Assembly (NCBI GenBank): GCA_965221785.1
Contig: CBDCSR010000001.1
Location: 1-64,000 of the forward strand
DNA: 64,000 bases
DNA from: BD2-11 sp965221785
GTDB taxonomy: Bacteria > Gemmatimonadota > Gemmatimonadetes > Longimicrobiales > Gaopeijiaceae
Direction of reading: 5' to 3'
Part shown: piece after piece, positions 15,569-24,723 of the stretch
Numbering within the stretch: the first letter of the stretch is position 1
Layout: every line of letters starts with the position of its first letter
Notes under the pieces: model-generated
Told to the model about the DNA's origin: nothing
The model's input: only the letters and a program-made list of their open reading frames with translations
Databases searched by the model: none
Program-made: the position numbers and the translations under genes

Positions 15569-15792
15569 TGGGCCAGCGCCGTTCTCAGTGTCTGCGCCTC
15601 GTGTTCGAGCACCGCCCGGACCTGCCGCTCCTCGACTCCCGGAAACCACTCGACGAACTCGTCGACCGTGGCGCCCGCGGCAAGGTTCTCGTAGAGTGCG
15701 AAAAGCGGAATCCGCGTGCCCGAGAAGACCCAGGCTCCGCTCACCTTGCCCGGCGTCCGCTCGACGGCCGGGCATTCGTTCCAGTTCGTCAT
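15565..15792 (-). CDS. DUF433 antitoxin-like protein
   Basis: 75 residues. The core GAWVFSGTRIPLFALYENLAAG and the following VDEFVEWFPGVEERQVRAVLEHE are the DUF433 signature, a small helix-turn-helix fold usually encoded directly before a DUF5615 toxin. Its ATG overlaps the hsdS stop by 4 bp (ATGA), and its own stop overlaps the next start. It is therefore translationally coupled on both sides. It probably neutralises the downstream DUF5615 protein and may autorepress the pair. Confidence 0.8.
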   Translation of the reverse strand: MTNWNECPAVERTPGKVSGAWVFSGTRIPLFALYENLAAGATVDEFVEWFPGVEERQVRAVLEHEAQTLRTALAH

Positions 15793-17231
15793 GATACGGC
15801 CTCCTTCGCCATGACGGTGACGGGTGCGGTTGAATGCAGGTTCGATTCGGTCGGGATGGATTCGGCCCGGTCGCGGTTCGCTACGAGCGGGTCCGTCCCC
15901 GGAAGATCCGCCGCCGCCTCTCGCACGTCGAGCTTGCCCGTCACGACATCGGCGATCAGACGGGTGCGGTATTCGTCCAGCAAGGAAAGACTATGCTCTG
16001 ACGATGCCACCAATCCTTCGATCTTTCTTGTCTGCACCCCGAGGTATTCCAGTATCGAGACCTGTTCGCCTTCGGGTGGCAGGAACACGGTGGTCGAAAG
16101 AAACACGTCATCATACAGACGAAGGAAACCAGCGGTCCCGGTCCCGAGGCCGGTGGAAACCCGCCGAAAATGCGAACGATACACCGATGTCCTCAGCAGG
16201 TCGCTCAGGTACTTCATCTGGACCGATGCCGTCTTCTCAAACACCGAGTAGTCGGGACTCACGAGACCATCGACACCCGAACAGAAGACGAGTCCGTTGT
16301 TGGCCTGCAAGCGATTGATGACGAGTTGACCCACAGCAAGCTGCTTGTAACCTACCAAGGTCCTTCCTTGCGGAGGCCGGGCGAAGTGCTCCGAATAGAC
16401 CACCACTCCGTGGTCTCGTCGCAAAGACAACAGCGTCTCTTCTCCGGTGCTGGACCGTCGGTCGACTACGCGGAGGAGGGTCTTCAGGCGTCGCCTCTCC
16501 CAATGCTCCGGCACCCGCCCGAGCCACTCGACGCCGGAGTCCTTGTAGGCCGGATAGGGCTGGCCGGTTCGGACATCGATCCGGCCCGTCACAGCCTCGT
16601 GGATGGTCGCCCGCCTCTCCTCCTCCAGAAGCTCGATCAGCCGCTCCTTCGCCCGGATGTAGCGCCGGATCCGACGGTCGGCGTCGTCCAGGAAACGAGC
16701 GATGGCGGTTTGCTCGGGGAGAGGGGGGACGCAGACCGAAAATGTCGCGAACCGAGTCTCGGAAATCGCAGGATAAGCGATCCCCACCGACTCAGCCGTG
16801 ACGCGGTCCACGAAAGGATCACTCTGGCATGCGTAGCCGACAAACCCCGGCGCGGCGTTGCGATCTGGAGTCAACACTGCGAATCCGGTTGAAGCGATCA
16901 GGCGCTCCTCCGGATTCTTGGCGTACCACACGGCCTTTAGGTAGGTCCGCACCGTAGAGACGATTGTGTCTCCGTGTGCTACGATACGCCTAGCCCGGGA
17001 GGGTGCGCCGCCGAATCGAAGCCTCTTGGGGGGCTCCGTAAGCCTGCCTGTTGCAACAGAGCCGATATCCAAGTAATCGAATTCGTAAGCCGGATCGGTG
17101 TCCTCGGGCAGAACCTGCCTGTTGATCTCCAGCCAATGCTTCAGCCGCCGCACCTCCCAATGCTCCGGCACGTCGCCCAGCCACTCCACACCGGAGTCCT
17201 TGTAGGCCGGATAGGATTGCAGCGCGGTCAT
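15789..17231 (-). CDS. hsdS: Type I restriction enzyme, specificity subunit HsdS
   Basis: 480 residues. HsdS sets the DNA target of both methylation and cleavage. Two target-recognition domains are visible. Each half opens with the same block, YPAYKDSGVEWLG and then VPEHWE (about residues 6 and 229). Each half also ends in the conserved helix that contacts HsdM (ARFLDDADRRIRRYIRAKER at about 185; LDEYRTRLIADVVTGKLDV near 430). The internal duplication is usual for the family. It follows a small ORF after hsdM and overlaps the DUF433 start by 4 bp. The target sequence cannot be predicted by eye. Confidence 0.93.
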   Translation of the reverse strand: MTALQSYPAYKDSGVEWLGDVPEHWEVRRLKHWLEINRQVLPEDTDPAYEFDYLDIGSVATGRLTEPPKRLRFGGAPSRARRIVAHGDTIVSTVRTYLKAVWYAKNPEERLIASTGFAVLTPDRNAAPGFVGYACQSDPFVDRVTAESVGIAYPAISETRFATFSVCVPPLPEQTAIARFLDDADRRIRRYIRAKERLIELLEEERRATIHEAVTGRIDVRTGQPYPAYKDSGVEWLGRVPEHWERRRLKTLLRVVDRRSSTGEETLLSLRRDHGVVVYSEHFARPPQGRTLVGYKQLAVGQLVINRLQANNGLVFCSGVDGLVSPDYSVFEKTASVQMKYLSDLLRTSVYRSHFRRVSTGLGTGTAGFLRLYDDVFLSTTVFLPPEGEQVSILEYLGVQTRKIEGLVASSEHSLSLLDEYRTRLIADVVTGKLDVREAAADLPGTDPLVANRDRAESIPTESNLHSTAPVTVMAKEAVS

Positions 17232-17249
17232 GGCCGGGAGGCTCCCGGC

Positions 17250-17489
17250 TCAAGACGGGAGGGTTGCGCCACGTCCACCGGCGGCCTCAGCCAAGGCGCG
17301 GTCACCAGAGGGCGCTTTGCGGCGATCGAACAGTTCCGCCAGAAACGGATCCGCCGGACGCCGTTCCTCGAACCACCGCACCAGTTCCTCCTGGGACATG
17401 TCCCGGATCTCCGCGCTGATTCGGTCGCGGGTGCTACGCATCCACCTCACGCAATCGAACGCCTTCTCTTCTCCTGCTTCAGTCTTCAT
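17250..17489 (-). CDS. Small protein resembling partners of PIN-domain toxins
   Basis: 79 residues from the ATG at 17489, overlapping the end of the hsdM-PIN gene by 11 bp. The core KAFDCVRWMRSTRDRISAEI followed by MSQEELVRWFEER resembles the small proteins often encoded beside stand-alone PIN genes, which have an FDCV start and a helix with E-E-x-x-x-W. Its position directly after the PIN domain suggests it is the cognate antitoxin. That is inference from position and resemblance. It could alternatively be a small structural partner of the methylase. Confidence 0.65.
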   Translation of the reverse strand: MKTEAGEEKAFDCVRWMRSTRDRISAEIRDMSQEELVRWFEERRPADPFLAELFDRRKAPSGDRALAEAAGGRGATLPS

Positions 17490-20085
17490 TCTCAAGCTCC
17501 CTCGGGCTTCTGATCTCCACCGGAAGATACCCCATCCGGCGGTTCACGTCGCCGTACTGCCGGATCCGACTTAGGTTCACCATGTGGCGGAAGTTCCAGC
17601 TTGCCAGCACATCGACGCCGGACACGGTTGCGGCGGCGATGTGCTGGGCATCGGCGCGCATTCCCTTGCCGAGCGCGCCGCTCTCGACGTAGCGGTCCGC
17701 GAGTTCCCTGATCTCGCCCGTGATGGCGATCACCTCCAAGTTGTCGGCCCCTACGGCCCGGAGCACGTTCCTGACCGCTTGGGGCGCACGTTCCAGTTCC
17801 TGAAGCGTAACCGCCGACAGAACGAGCGTCACCTCGCCCCGTGCGCACCGCTCCATCAGCCTCCGGGACGGCTCCCTGAACTCGTCGTCCTCGCATCCGC
17901 CGATCACGGACGTGTCGGCGTAGACGCGCGTCTTCGCGTGGACGGGAACCGTCTCGCGCCCCGGCAATCCCTCCAGCAGTCCCTCCGCGTCGCGCTCAAC
18001 GGCTGCTATCTCGGCACGGATCTCATCGAGCGTCCGCATCGGCTCCGGCTTGTGGAAGTACCGGTTGAAGCTGATCTCGTAGCCGATCTTCACGCTCTTC
18101 GCGACGTACCACGCATCCCCGGCGTAGGGAAGAACCTCGCGCCGCAGGAACCCCTCGATCCCGCCGGTTTCCTTCAGAGGGATCTGCTCGGTGTCCCTGA
18201 GCGCCGTGTCGGGTTCGTACTCGACGACGCGAGTCTTCGAGCCATCGCGCGACTCGAACATCCCCCGGATGGGGTCGGGCGCGGTGCCTCGCCGGTGGAC
18301 CCTCTTGACCACCGGCTCCGCCGCCTCGTTCCGCTCGGCAAGCGCGGTCTGCAACAGCTTCCTGCGCTTGGCCGTGAGCTTCACGCGACGACCGGACAGG
18401 TCGGCCTTGAGAACGTCGAGAAAGACGTTGAAGTCCAAGTGAGGCCCGCGACCGAGCGTCTCGGCCACCCGCTCCACAGCGTTCGAGAGCGGTTCCTCCC
18501 CGGCATCGCTGCACGCCTCGGCGAACCCGGCGCGGCGCTCCGGGGACAGGTCCACCTTCAGCCGGAGCGGCCGCTCGACCGTCACCTTCCAGTACCCGAA
18601 CTCCTCGTTGCCGAAGATCCTGCTCTCCTCCGACTGCTCGAAGTCGAGGAACGTCCGGCAGATCCTCTCGATGTCGTCCGGCCCGAGTTCGCAGTTCTTC
18701 TGCCCTAGGTTCTTCCTGAGCGGACGGAACCACTTGGTCCCGTCAATCAACTGCACCTTGCCCCGCCGGTGCTCGGGCTTGCGGTTCGTGAGCACCCAGA
18801 CGTAGGTGGCGATCCCCGTGTTGTAGAACATGTTGAGCGGCAGGGCGACGATGGCCTCCAGCCAGTCTTTCTCGATGATCCACCGCCGGATGTTGCTCTC
18901 GCCCTGTCCCGCCGACCCGGTGAACAGCGAGCTTCCGTTGTGGACCTCGGCGATCCGGCTGCCGAGCGGGGTGTCCCGCTTCATCTTCGAGAGCTTGTTG
19001 GCCAAGAAAAGCATCTGGCCATCGCTGGAACGGGTGACCAGCGAGTACTCGGGATCGCCCGCGTGCTCGATCACGAAGCGCGGATCGCGCATGTCCTTCT
19101 TGCCGCCCATCCGTTCGAGGTCGGTCTTCCAACTCTTTCCGTACGGCGGGTTCGAGAGCATGAAGTCGAACTCCCGCGTCGGAAACGCGTCGTTCGAGAG
19201 CGTCGAGTGCTCCGGGCCGCCCCTGATGTTGTCGGCGGCTTCGCCCTCGCCCTTCAGCAGCAGGTCTGCCTTGCAGATCGCGTAGGTCTCGGCGTTGATC
19301 TCCTGGCCCCAGAGGTGTGTGGACACCTGCTTTCCGCGCTCCTCCGCGAACCCATGCAGCACGTCCTCCGCCACGGTCAGCATGCCGCCGGTCCCGCATG
19401 CCCCGTCGTAGAGCATGTAGGTGCCCGACTCGATCCGGTCGGCGATAGGCTGGAACACGAGCCTTGCCATGAGCGTCACGGCGTCGCGCGGGGTGAAGTG
19501 CTCGCCCGCCTCCTCGTTGTTCTCCTCGTTGAAGCGGCGGATCAGTTCCTCGAAGACCGTGCCCATGCCGTGGTTGTCGAGGCCGGGGTGACCGACCGTG
19601 CCGTCAGTCTCCATCACCGGATCGGGGCCTAGGTTGATGTCCGGCGAGGTCAGCTTCTCGATCAGCGAACCCAGGGCGTCGGCCCTGTCGAGGCGCGGGA
19701 TCTGGTTGCGGAACTCGAAGTTGCGAAGGATGTCCTGCACGTTGGGCGAGAACCCGTCCAGATAGTCCGCGAAGTCGGCCCGGAGTTGCTGCCGTCCGGC
19801 CCGCGCCCGAAGGTCGCGGAGCGTGAACTGCGAGGTGTTGTGGAAGGCCTGCCCCGCCGCCTGCCGGAGCGCGGCGTCCTGGTTCGCGACCCCGGCGGCG
19901 TCCAGCGTGGACTTCATGTCGAGGACGACCTGCTTGGTGGGCTCCAGCACCGCGTCCAGCCGCCGGAGCACGGTCATCGGCAGGATCACGTCGCGGTACT
20001 TGCCGCGGACGTAGACATCGCGGAGCACATCGTCCGCGATGCCCCAGATGTAGTTGGCGATCCAGTTCAGGTCGGGCGCGGTCAT
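17479..20085 (-). CDS. hsdM: Type I DNA methyltransferase HsdM fused to a C-terminal PIN domain
   Basis: 868 residues from the ATG at 20085 (MTAPDLNWIANYIWGIADD); the 34 extra upstream residues look non-native. HsdM_N covers about 5-160. The adenine methylase has motif I YDGACGTGGML near 228 and the catalytic LSNPPYG near 310. The methylase ends around 710 with the usual LDEIRAEIAAVERDAEGLLE. Without a stop or internal start codon the frame runs into a VapC-like PIN domain (about 717-868): RVYADTSVIGG, VTLQELERAP, MRADAQHIAAA and ASWNFRH supply the expected D, E, D and SWN positions. HsdM normally ends before this point. The methylase protects host DNA; the PIN part is probably an RNase held in check. 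Confidence 0.9.
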   Translation of the reverse strand: MTAPDLNWIANYIWGIADDVLRDVYVRGKYRDVILPMTVLRRLDAVLEPTKQVVLDMKSTLDAAGVANQDAALRQAAGQAFHNTSQFTLRDLRARAGRQQLRADFADYLDGFSPNVQDILRNFEFRNQIPRLDRADALGSLIEKLTSPDINLGPDPVMETDGTVGHPGLDNHGMGTVFEELIRRFNEENNEEAGEHFTPRDAVTLMARLVFQPIADRIESGTYMLYDGACGTGGMLTVAEDVLHGFAEERGKQVSTHLWGQEINAETYAICKADLLLKGEGEAADNIRGGPEHSTLSNDAFPTREFDFMLSNPPYGKSWKTDLERMGGKKDMRDPRFVIEHAGDPEYSLVTRSSDGQMLFLANKLSKMKRDTPLGSRIAEVHNGSSLFTGSAGQGESNIRRWIIEKDWLEAIVALPLNMFYNTGIATYVWVLTNRKPEHRRGKVQLIDGTKWFRPLRKNLGQKNCELGPDDIERICRTFLDFEQSEESRIFGNEEFGYWKVTVERPLRLKVDLSPERRAGFAEACSDAGEEPLSNAVERVAETLGRGPHLDFNVFLDVLKADLSGRRVKLTAKRRKLLQTALAERNEAAEPVVKRVHRRGTAPDPIRGMFESRDGSKTRVVEYEPDTALRDTEQIPLKETGGIEGFLRREVLPYAGDAWYVAKSVKIGYEISFNRYFHKPEPMRTLDEIRAEIAAVERDAEGLLEGLPGRETVPVHAKTRVYADTSVIGGCEDDEFREPSRRLMERCARGEVTLVLSAVTLQELERAPQAVRNVLRAVGADNLEVIAITGEIRELADRYVESGALGKGMRADAQHIAAATVSGVDVLASWNFRHMVNLSRIRQYGDVNRRMGYLPVEIRSPRELENED

Positions 20086-20244
20086 GTGGGTCGTGGGTTT
20101 CTCTTGGAAGCGACCGGGTCCCGCATCCCGCAGGGACCCTCCACATAAGCTACCGGCCCGGCAACGGCCTTGGTAGCATTCGAGCAACCCTGCCGATCAT
20201 CAGTCGGTGGTCCCCCCAACGTGACCCGCCTACCGGACTGGCCG

Positions 20245-21540
20245 CTACGCCGTGTCTCCGCCACCGATGGTTAGGCGCGTTGGAAGCCGCGGCGGCCCTT
20301 CCCAACGCTTCAACCCGTTCATCCAATGATGACCAAGTCCGCACACGTAGCCGATGGAACCATCCGAGATCATTCTGCGGGCATGGCGGTGGCAGTATAC
20401 CCATCCATACTCAGGGTGTCTCCCGAACCACCCGAGGGCGGCCAAGTCCATGAGTTGCTCAACTTCAAGGTTGCCAACCATGCGCCGTAGGCGCTCGTAC
20501 GATTCCAACCCGTAGGATCTGACGCTCCCGCTCGAGAAGCGAAGGCCCGATTCTCGGTTTCCTGGAAGCGATGCGATCAAGCGATCCCATTCCAGTTCGA
20601 AGTCCGAATGGGCCTTGGTCAGTTCCTCGACCTTCTCACGCGTGACCGAAGGCGCCGGATCCCTTTCTGACTCCCGTTTCAAGCGCGACTCGATCTGTGC
20701 GGCTCTCTCAAGGCGAAGGTCCGCGAGTTTGTCCTTGGCCGGCCCTGATTCCCGTAGATCGAGCGGCCACAGCGGAAACTGCCAATGGTCACAAATCGCC
20801 CCCACGTCCCCCGAATCAACCTCCCGATTCGGGCGTGCCTGGCTCACGCGAACCAATGAGTCGTAGTTCCGCTCTCGTAGCTCTTGACGGGTTGTCTGCG
20901 GCTGCGGCTCGAAGCCGCGCCAAAGATCTGCCACCGCAGCCAGCCCTTCCGGCGTCGTCATTCCGACGCGGTGCAGCGCGCGGGCTACCGCCAGACACGG
21001 TGGTGTTGCGTCTCCGTATTCTCGGTAAAGGCTATCCGGCAGCGGAGATACCCACTCGTACTCACCGTTCTCTACCGCCATGTCCTGCACGTAGTCCACG
21101 TACATCCGGTTCTCTCTCCGAGCCTTGGCATAGTTCGGGAGGATCCAGTCAACGTCGTTGGGACCATCAAGGTAGTACGGCCGTCGCTCGCGGTTCACGA
21201 TCCTCGTGACCTCGGCAAAATCGACTGGCCTCCAATTGCAGGAATCTGCGTAGATCTCCTTCGCAAGATGATTGCCGAACGCCTTTACCGTTTTGGACCT
21301 CCCGTCTTGGTTGTAGCGTGGGCATCGGACCAGGTCCAACAGGACAAGGACCTTCGCTGATTCCTCCTTCGCGAGTCCACCAACGATGGCTGCGGCACGG
21401 TGCTCGTCGATCACACGGAGACGGACTGCGGCCGCCTCCAGACTCTCGGCATGTTCGACAATGAGCCGGATTCCCTCAGCGACCTCCTCGAATAGCCGAG
21501 GATCCGTTAGCTGGAGGAGATCCTTGATCGCTGGTCTCAT
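20245..21540 (-). CDS. AbiV-like protein with a HEPN-type N-terminus
   Basis: 431 residues from the ATG at 21540 (MRPAIKDLLQLTDPRLFEEV); a GTG at 21609 is possible but adds unlikely sequence. The N-terminal 80 residues form helices with IVEHAESLEAAAVRLRVIDEH and AKEESAKVLVLLDLV. This resembles AbiV and other HEPN proteins, which carry an E-E-x-x-K helix. RVIDEH also fits the R-x4-H pattern of HEPN RNases. The middle is unrecognised. The C-terminus has paired Cys/His residues (YCHRHARRM, YVCGLGHHW) that could bind a metal. It sits upstream of hsdM in the same direction and may be an abortive-infection gene. Confidence 0.7.
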   Translation of the reverse strand: MRPAIKDLLQLTDPRLFEEVAEGIRLIVEHAESLEAAAVRLRVIDEHRAAAIVGGLAKEESAKVLVLLDLVRCPRYNQDGRSKTVKAFGNHLAKEIYADSCNWRPVDFAEVTRIVNRERRPYYLDGPNDVDWILPNYAKARRENRMYVDYVQDMAVENGEYEWVSPLPDSLYREYGDATPPCLAVARALHRVGMTTPEGLAAVADLWRGFEPQPQTTRQELRERNYDSLVRVSQARPNREVDSGDVGAICDHWQFPLWPLDLRESGPAKDKLADLRLERAAQIESRLKRESERDPAPSVTREKVEELTKAHSDFELEWDRLIASLPGNRESGLRFSSGSVRSYGLESYERLRRMVGNLEVEQLMDLAALGWFGRHPEYGWVYCHRHARRMISDGSIGYVCGLGHHWMNGLKRWEGPPRLPTRLTIGGGDTA

Positions 21541-21754
21541 GTCTGCTCCGACTGATGTGAGGACTTGGTTGGGCGTTCGGAAGATAGCGGACTCCCAAGG
21601 ACACTCCACCGTCGCCCACGGGGCAACGAACGTGGGAACTCCCCTCCAGAAGGCCTTCAGATGTCGGTGGGATAGGGTACGCTGAGACGACTGGAATTTC
21701 CCGCAGTTTGACGCGATTTCCTCGCCATAACTAGACGACGGGAGCAGGTGCGGC

Positions 21755-22093
21755 CTAAGGGCAGAAAGCGCAGATCATGCGGCCCTGTATGTAGTTAGAC
21801 GATTCCCTGCCGTGATTCACGCCCGAGACAGTCCGCCTCTCCAGTGTGAGCGGCTCGGGCTCGGGTTGTGCCTTGCCGTTCAACTCCGGGCCGACGAACC
21901 CGGCGGCGAACTCGTCCGCCTGCCTCTTGGCCCGCTTCCAGTCGCGGTGTTTCAGCGACCGGGTGAGCCTGCGCCCGTTCTCTCGCCACTCCAGCTGGTA
22001 AAGGCCGGTCTTCGGGTCGGGGAAGACCCGGACCCGGTTCCGGCCCCATTCTCCGGCGCCGTAGGAGCGCCGACTTCGTTTCGTGCGTGCCAT
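21755..22093 (-). pseudogene. Tyrosine recombinase (integrase) N-terminal fragment
   Basis: 112 codons from the ATG at 22093 (MARTKRSRRSYGAGEWGRNR). The first 90 residues look like the arm-binding and early core-binding part of a phage-type integrase: VFPDPKTGLYQLEWRENGRR and KHRDWKRAKRQADEFAAGFV. The catalytic half (R, H-x-x-R, Y) is missing. After LTLERR the frame enters the stem-loop repeat and ends in GRMICAFCP. A full integrase would be about 350-400 residues, so this is an internal-deletion remnant. A 16-bp core copy flanks it on each side, in inverted orientation. Confidence 0.7.
21758..21815 (+). repeat. Integrase-associated stem-loop repeat, copy 1
   Basis: Holds the 16-bp core at 21770-21785 (variant with ATC ATG C and GGCCC). 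The base stem is short: GGCAG at 21760-21764 pairs with CTGCC at 21807-21811. It lies at the 3' end of the integrase fragment. The same arrangement recurs at 34.2 and 40.0 kb. Confidence 0.55.
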
Positions 22094-22150
22094 CGTTCGA
22101 TACCTCTCTCGATTCGACGGACTGCACGATCTGCGCGAACGAAACTTCGC
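22085..22150 (-). repeat. Integrase 5'-end repeat, copy at 22.1 kb
   Basis: Contains the 16-bp core (22119-22134, reverse orientation), then a GAGAGG ribosome site, then the ATG and first codons of an integrase (MARTKR). The same block occurs at 23.2 kb and twice in the 9.3-kb palindrome. Confidence 0.7.
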
Positions 22151-22293
22151 GGTGGGCGAGCGTCTCCACCAGACCTTGACCCTCGACTCGGCGGCCTGTT
22201 CGGATCCGTTGCCTCCCGCCACATCGGGAACTCCCCCGATTCTTGGCGGCAGAATCGTGAATGTAGACGCGCTCGTCGTCGGGAGGCTGCGAT

Positions 22294-23100
22294 TCAGTTC
22301 TTGGTGGAATCGACCGGCGGGTCGCCGACCGCGACCCGCCAGGTTCTGAGCACTAACGCACCGAGCCAGGTCAAGGCCGCGTAGCGTACCAAGGTGAGAA
22401 GCCTTTCCAGAACTTGGCCGCTAACTGTGGTGGGCGAGAAGTCAACCGGAATCCCAAGGAAGGGAAGGACCTGGTTGGTCACCCAACCCAAACGCTGAGC
22501 GTGGTCAGCATCCTCCTCTACCACCCCGAGCGTGATGTCACCGGCCAACATGGAGAGCAATACCAGGGTAACCATGTTGCCCAAGCTCTTCTTGTTCTGG
22601 GTGACTACCAGCTTGACGGCATCAAGGACTTCCTGGACGGCCCCCACAAAAAACTGCGTACTTGCCGCCATCAGGAATCTGCCTAGATGTCTGAGCGCCT
22701 CGATTGGAGCGGCGGCTGTTGGAGGAAGCGCTGCCAAGAAACAGAAGATGCCCTTGGCACTGAAGACGTACGAACGCCATGGCTTGATAGCTCCCGCGCG
22801 GACACAGAACTCGAGGAAAAACCACGCACTTAGCCCAGGATCAAGCCGCTGTAGGATACGAAACCAAGGCATTTCGGCCATCGCCTCGGGTGGCATCGTA
22901 AACGACAGAGCCAGCATCGCACCAGCCGCTCTAGCAATCGCTGAGGGGCCATCGAGGAGCATCCGAAACCACCGGGGTGGTCCTGGTCTCGGCCCGGCAA
23001 CCTTCGCCTTCGGTGTCGGAGCAGTCTCCGCCGGGGTCTTGGATTTCGGCGATGAGGGCTTCCGTCGCCGCCGGGCCTTCCGTGCTCTTCGACTCGCCAC
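22294..23100 (-). CDS. Hypothetical membrane protein with a highly basic N-terminus
   Basis: 268 residues from a GTG start. The first 40 residues are dense in Arg, Lys and Pro (MASRRARKARRRRKPSSPKS) and should be cytoplasmic. Several hydrophobic stretches follow: AMLALSFTMPPEAM, GIFCFLAALPPTAAAPI, MVTLVLLSMLAGDITLGVV and LVRYAALTWLGALVL. A multi-pass membrane protein is likely. I recognise no family. It lies between two copies of the integrase 5'-end repeat, so it may be element cargo. Confidence 0.6.
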   Translation of the reverse strand: MASRRARKARRRRKPSSPKSKTPAETAPTPKAKVAGPRPGPPRWFRMLLDGPSAIARAAGAMLALSFTMPPEAMAEMPWFRILQRLDPGLSAWFFLEFCVRAGAIKPWRSYVFSAKGIFCFLAALPPTAAAPIEALRHLGRFLMAASTQFFVGAVQEVLDAVKLVVTQNKKSLGNMVTLVLLSMLAGDITLGVVEEDADHAQRLGWVTNQVLPFLGIPVDFSPTTVSGQVLERLLTLVRYAALTWLGALVLRTWRVAVGDPPVDSTKN

Positions 23101-23132
23101 CTTATGTATCGGTCCCCATCTTCCGAGTCACC

Positions 23133-23240
23133 TCAGATGTCAACAGCGTCTCCAAGGGTCAGCCTTCGTTTCGTGCGTGCCACCCATTCGATTCCTCTCT
23201 CGATCGACGGACTGCACGATCTGCGCGAAAAAACCTCGCC
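23133..23240 (-). repeat. Integrase 5'-end repeat, copy at 23.2 kb
   Basis: Carries the core at 23209-23224 (reverse orientation), GAGAGG and the codons for VARTKRR on the minus strand, but the frame departs from integrase after a few codons. It is a remnant of an integrase start. Confidence 0.65.
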
Positions 23241-24723
23241 CTGGGAGGGTGATTCTGCCAGTCGCAGTCGATGCCGCGTCTCTGTCGGTGCCAGACGATC
23301 CGAGGTTATGGGGGACGCCGCTCCATAGGGCGCGTTTCGGGTGCTGGGCATCCCGAGCGATTCGGACGACCCTTCACGAATTCGGGGCGATGGCGCGCTC
23401 GACTCTGGACGAGGCGGGCTGGGCCTTCGGCCCGACCACATAAGAGCACCAGTTGGACGGGTGGCGACGGATGCGCCGGCGCCGGAGGCCGGTTCCCCTT
23501 CGGGACGGCTCTGGACCCGTTGGACATCGCCGTTTCGGCGGTTATTGACACCGCCCGAAACAGTTGCCTGACTGTACCTCATGGCGATTCAGACGAGCCG
23601 GATTCTGCGCGTCGGGCTCCCGTGCCGAGTGCGCAATCATGGCCTCCGGGGCAGCCGCCGTCGCTGCCCCGGAGTGCGGGTTTCCGGGGAGCCAGATGTG
23701 TTTTTGTTTTACAAAAACCTCTGGCCGGGGGGTACCCCGGACCCCCGAACGACACTATGGGCGCTCCCAAGGAGGCCGCCCGATTCGGGACGGACGTTCC
23801 GATGCGGTTGGCGGAGCCCGCGAAATCGGCGCAGCGGGTAGGTCTCGACCATGCCGTACAGGGACACCGGCCCGGCGATCCCCCATTGATGCCCCACGAA
23901 ACGTCCCGGGCAGGCGTCGCCGCTACCGCCGACGAAGCCCGCTTCGAGGCATCATTCATCCGGCCCGGCCTCTCCTGCGCCTCGACCTGCGCGGGCAGCG
24001 GCGCCATCGCCGAGAGTAACAGCTTCCTCTTCGCGATTGTCCGATCCCCCGGTCGAGCATGCACCCGGCTCGTCGAAGCCAGCCGGTGGTTCGGGTGCGA
24101 AACCGAAACGTCGGAGTCAACGTAATACAAGGGCGAACGGGTCGCCCGGTCGCGTCGAACCACAAACGCTCGTCGGCGAATCCCCGTGGCCACGGGGACG
24201 CCCGCCGCTCCGAGAGACGGGTGGACAGCGAGCCCTTGCTCCGCCGCCTAGAGGCGGCGCTAAACGGCCTTCCGGCACGGATCGCTGGCGCTGGAGCGAC
24301 CCCTGGTCGGCGGGGGCGAGGGTGTGAAAACACACTCGCCGTTATGCCGCACCAAGCCCTCGGGGCGGGGGGTCGCTCCCGCCACGGCACCTGTCGCCGG
24401 TGCGCCACCGCGCACCCGGCGGCGGTGCCGCCAAGACGTTGCCGCGACTGAGGATAAGCAGTGGTGTTGCTGTGAATCGCCGGCGGGCCGAAGTGTGAAT
24501 CGCCCCCTCTCGTCGTTTTCACACCCCGGTGCGTCGTGGGAGGGGGAGCTGGGGCGTCGGCGAGCCGTGGGATCGACGATCGCGGCTCCGGGCCGGGGCT
24601 CAAGTCCCAGAAGGGTGCTAGGTGGCACTTGGGTTCAGAGAGGTTTTACTCCCGGCCAGGTCGCCCGTTGCTGCTTGAACGTCCTTTGGCCCCAGAGTCC
24701 AGAAAACGGCGGCGGCGCGGTTC
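23241..24723. other. Gene-poor stretch with several hairpins
   Basis: About 1.5 kb with long open frames on both strands but no recognisable or compositionally convincing protein. Visible structures are a 12-bp perfect inverted repeat (CTCCGGGGCAGC at 23644-23655 with 23663-23674), a GTTTTTGT/ACAAAAAC hairpin near 23700, and GTGTG/CACAC around AAAA near 24322. Two nearby TGTGAATCGCC copies lie around 24470-24505. It may be decayed mobile DNA or contain an RNA. Confidence 0.5.
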
